From positions 1-7,303 of the forward strand of contig CAMPHP010000136.1 in the NCBI GenBank assembly GCA_946885925.1: 7,303 nucleotides of DNA, written 5' to 3'. Shown here piece by piece: positions 6,030-7,303 of this stretch. The DNA comes from an uncultured Litorilinea sp. (GTDB lineage Bacteria > Chloroflexota > Anaerolineae > Caldilineales > Caldilineaceae). A program made the position numbers and the translations under genes. The first letter of the stretch is position 1. Every line of letters starts with the position of its first letter. Under the pieces are notes generated by a model that worked only from the letters and a program-made list of their open reading frames with translations, was not told where the DNA came from and did not search any database.

Positions 6030-6893
6030 CTAAGCTTCCTCCTCTGGCGGTTCGGAGCTTTCCGAAGTCGTTAAGAAGGTAAAGGCGCGTATAAATTCTT
6101 CTTGGTGCTTCTCCACCGAGGCAGTGCTCTCTTTGGCGGCAATCTGTACCAGTGCAGAGAGGGCAGCCGTGATTGCGACAATCGAAGGCAATGGCCCAGC
6201 CACATCGGTCGGTGCAAACATGACCATGTCCGACATACGATTGACCGGACTAGCAAGCGACCCCACCACGCCCAGCGTAGCACACCCTCTGGTGCGCGCA
6301 AAGGCGAGAGCCTTCGCTACATTATCGCCATACTCGGTGGCGCTGATGCCGATCACCAGTGTTCCAGGGGTAAGGCTAATCAGCGTTGCCGCCATCCGTA
6401 CAGGATCATTGGTCGTCGCCTCTGCCGAAATACCACGATGGCGCAGTTGTTCCGCCGTCATCACAGCGACTACCTCGGCATATCCTTCGGCAACCAATAC
6501 GATATGCTGTGCTGCGGCAAACATCTCTGCCACTCGCCGGATATGATCCGGGGGATTGTGGATCAGCATCTGCTTGAGATTATGCTGCTCTTGTTCAGCC
6601 CGATCCTTAAACGCGCCTGCGGGATCTTCAGCCACCAGCTCTTTGGGTTCATAGGCAGCGTAGATCTCCGATTTGACTTGCTCGCGAATGTCATTGAGCA
6701 ATTCGGGATAGCCGTTATAGCCCAAGCGCTGGGAAAAGCGGACGACTGTAGTCGTATCCACCCCTACTGCATAGGCCAACTGTGCCGCGGTCATAAATGA
6801 CACTTCGTAATAATTGCTCATAATATAGTCGGCAACCTTGCGGTAACTCCGACTTAGGTGATCATAATATTCGCGGATTTTTTCCCTGTACAT
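6030..6893 (-). CDS. RpiR-family transcriptional regulator (HTH plus SIS domain)
   Basis: A 287-residue regulator. Residues about 1-77 are the RpiR-type helix-turn-helix domain, with the characteristic TTTVVRFSQRLGYNGYPEL at 47-65. Residues about 120-250 are a SIS sugar-isomerase fold. Family members usually sense phosphosugars and control nearby sugar genes. Here the phosphate-binding elements are altered: the usual GxGxS reads AEGYA (135-139) and the usual ISxSGxTxE reads ISATEYGDN (183-191). The ligand may therefore be unusual. The C-terminus is an acidic Ser/Glu/Pro tail (278-287). GAGGG lies only three to four bases before the ATG, a tight but usable ribosome binding site. The gene converges on the membrane-protein gene with eight bases between stops, and no sugar catabolic gene is visible beside it. 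A strong promoter lies 225-253 bases upstream. Confidence 0.95.
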   Translation of the reverse strand: MYREKIREYYDHLSRSYRKVADYIMSNYYEVSFMTAAQLAYAVGVDTTTVVRFSQRLGYNGYPELLNDIREQVKSEIYAAYEPKELVAEDPAGAFKDRAEQEQHNLKQMLIHNPPDHIRRVAEMFAAAQHIVLVAEGYAEVVAVMTAEQLRHRGISAEATTNDPVRMAATLISLTPGTLVIGISATEYGDNVAKALAFARTRGCATLGVVGSLASPVNRMSDMVMFAPTDVAGPLPSIVAITAALSALVQIAAKESTASVEKHQEEFIRAFTFLTTSESSEPPEEEA

Positions 6894-7117
6894 TGTCCCT
6901 CGGATCCGGTTGAGTGGCAGGTTCGTTTCATGCGCGCAGGTAGTACAATTTTATGCTGTCGGCGGCTCTTTCTGGAGCCCAACTCCATTGACGCCAACTA
7001 ACCTCGCCTGTATGTTGGAGTTATGCTACATCCGCACGAAAAAAAGGGGAACAACACTGGAAAAGAGCGCTACAGATCTTCTCGCAAATCCCGGCAAATC
7101 CTGATAAATGTAGAGAA
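6894..7117 (-). other. Predicted long 5' leader of the RpiR gene; no gene seen
   Basis: If the promoter at 7118-7146 is used, a leader of about 218 bases precedes the RpiR ATG. It contains a GC-rich hairpin GGCTC/GAGCC (6964-6968 with 6975-6979), a long-range pair AACTCCA/TGGAGTT, a run of seven T residues on the minus strand (7039-7045) and a direct repeat GCAAATCC (7084-7091 and 7094-7101). On the plus strand TTGACG (6988-6993), 17 bases, TATGTT (7011-7016) resembles a promoter, but no convincing gene follows it. Open frames of 64 and 70 codons here lack ribosome binding sites and recognisable domains. Confidence 0.4.
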
Positions 7118-7146
7118 AGTATAGGGGAGACAATCTGGTTTGTCAA
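7118..7146 (-). promoter_or_regulatory. Strong sigma70/SigA-type promoter upstream of the RpiR gene
   Basis: On the minus strand a perfect TTGACA (7141-7146) is followed after exactly 17 bases by TATACT (7118-7123), one mismatch from consensus. The start would be near 7111. The first good gene downstream on this strand is the RpiR regulator. Confidence 0.75.
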
Positions 7147-7192
7147 CCTACTCAGATAATCACCACAGCATTTGAACAATTTCATGACACGC

Positions 7193-7221
7193 CATGTTTC
7201 TATCTGCGCCACAGAAACATG
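7193..7221. promoter_or_regulatory. 29-bp dyad CATGTTTCT-N11-AGAAACATG upstream of the RpiR promoter
   Basis: Perfect 9-bp arms (7193-7201 and 7213-7221) surround an 11-base centre. The dyad centre is about 96 bases before the predicted start near 7111. No T run follows on either strand. A neighbouring bulged hairpin GCAGT-t-GCA/TGC-ACTGC lies at 7224-7246. A regulator site, possibly for RpiR itself or for the gene beyond the right edge, is the simplest reading. Positions 7247-7303 show nothing I can assign. Confidence 0.45.
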
Positions 7222-7303
7222 ATGCAGTTGCAATTTGGTGCACTGCTATCTCTATTGTTTAATCTGCTAGTGCTTCCGGATTGACGCTCAAGCACCCATA
7301 ATC

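Noticed and set aside
6102..6800. Open 232-codon frame on the plus strand opposite the RpiR gene
   Set aside because: RpiR has clear HTH and SIS motifs on the other strand; this frame is basic, Cys/His-rich and shows no family pattern.
6910..7104. Open 64-codon frame on the plus strand, start of RpiR upstream region
   Set aside because: No ribosome binding site, no recognisable domain and it overlaps the promoter-leader region of RpiR.
7021..7233. Open 70-codon frame on the minus strand
   Set aside because: It would begin upstream of the promoter predicted at 7118-7146, has no ribosome binding site and no family resemblance.
1..7303. CRISPR array, tRNA, rRNA, insertion sequence or prophage genes
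   Set aside because: No regularly spaced identical repeats of suitable length, no cloverleaf pattern and no transposase or phage protein motif were seen.

Overview
The window looks like a chromosomal segment of a Chloroflexota (Chloroflexi) bacterium. This is inferred from protein style: a PIG-L deacetylase with the extended HPDDPD/INHPDH motifs, a short Asp-substituted ferredoxin, and above all a single-pass membrane protein with a long Thr/Pro/Glu linker, an SH3-like domain carrying a CC pair and a PQQ-type beta-propeller. Base composition is moderate in G+C. No mobile element, rRNA, tRNA or CRISPR array is visible.

Layout. Positions 1-429 (minus) hold the N-terminal 143 residues of a PIG-L/LmbE-type deacetylase that runs off the left edge. 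Positions 601-873 (minus) encode a small ferredoxin with its own strong promoter (about 1044-1072), a long structured 5' leader and a rho-independent terminator (551-579). Positions 1264-1971 (minus) encode a CRP/FNR-family regulator that ends in a second perfect terminator (1188-1225). These three minus-strand genes are therefore separate transcription units. Between 1972 and 2315 lies a 344-bp divergent regulatory region with promoters facing both ways, a 16-bp perfect palindrome, a degenerate tandem repeat and three copies of CGTTCA/TGAACG. Positions 2316-4496 (plus) encode the anchored beta-propeller protein. Ten bases later, 4507-6021 (plus) encodes a polytopic membrane protein that may be a GT-C-type glycosyltransferase; the two look like one operon. 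Positions 6030-6893 (minus) encode an RpiR-type regulator converging on that operon with only 8 bases between stop codons and no clear terminator. The last 410 bases hold no convincing gene but do hold a very good minus-strand promoter for the RpiR gene and a dyad upstream of it.

How the parts may work together. The most concrete regulatory idea is that a perfect FNR-type dyad (TTGAC-N4-GTCAA) sits on the -35 element of the ferredoxin promoter while a CRP/FNR regulator is encoded immediately upstream. That suggests local control, probably repression, of a redox protein. The propeller gene appears to be translated from a leaderless mRNA, because an extended -10 lies six bases before its ATG. 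These are inferences from sequence patterns and none was tested by search or experiment. I did not find a clearly new multi-gene system; the unusual content is mainly regulatory architecture and degenerate ligand-binding motifs.
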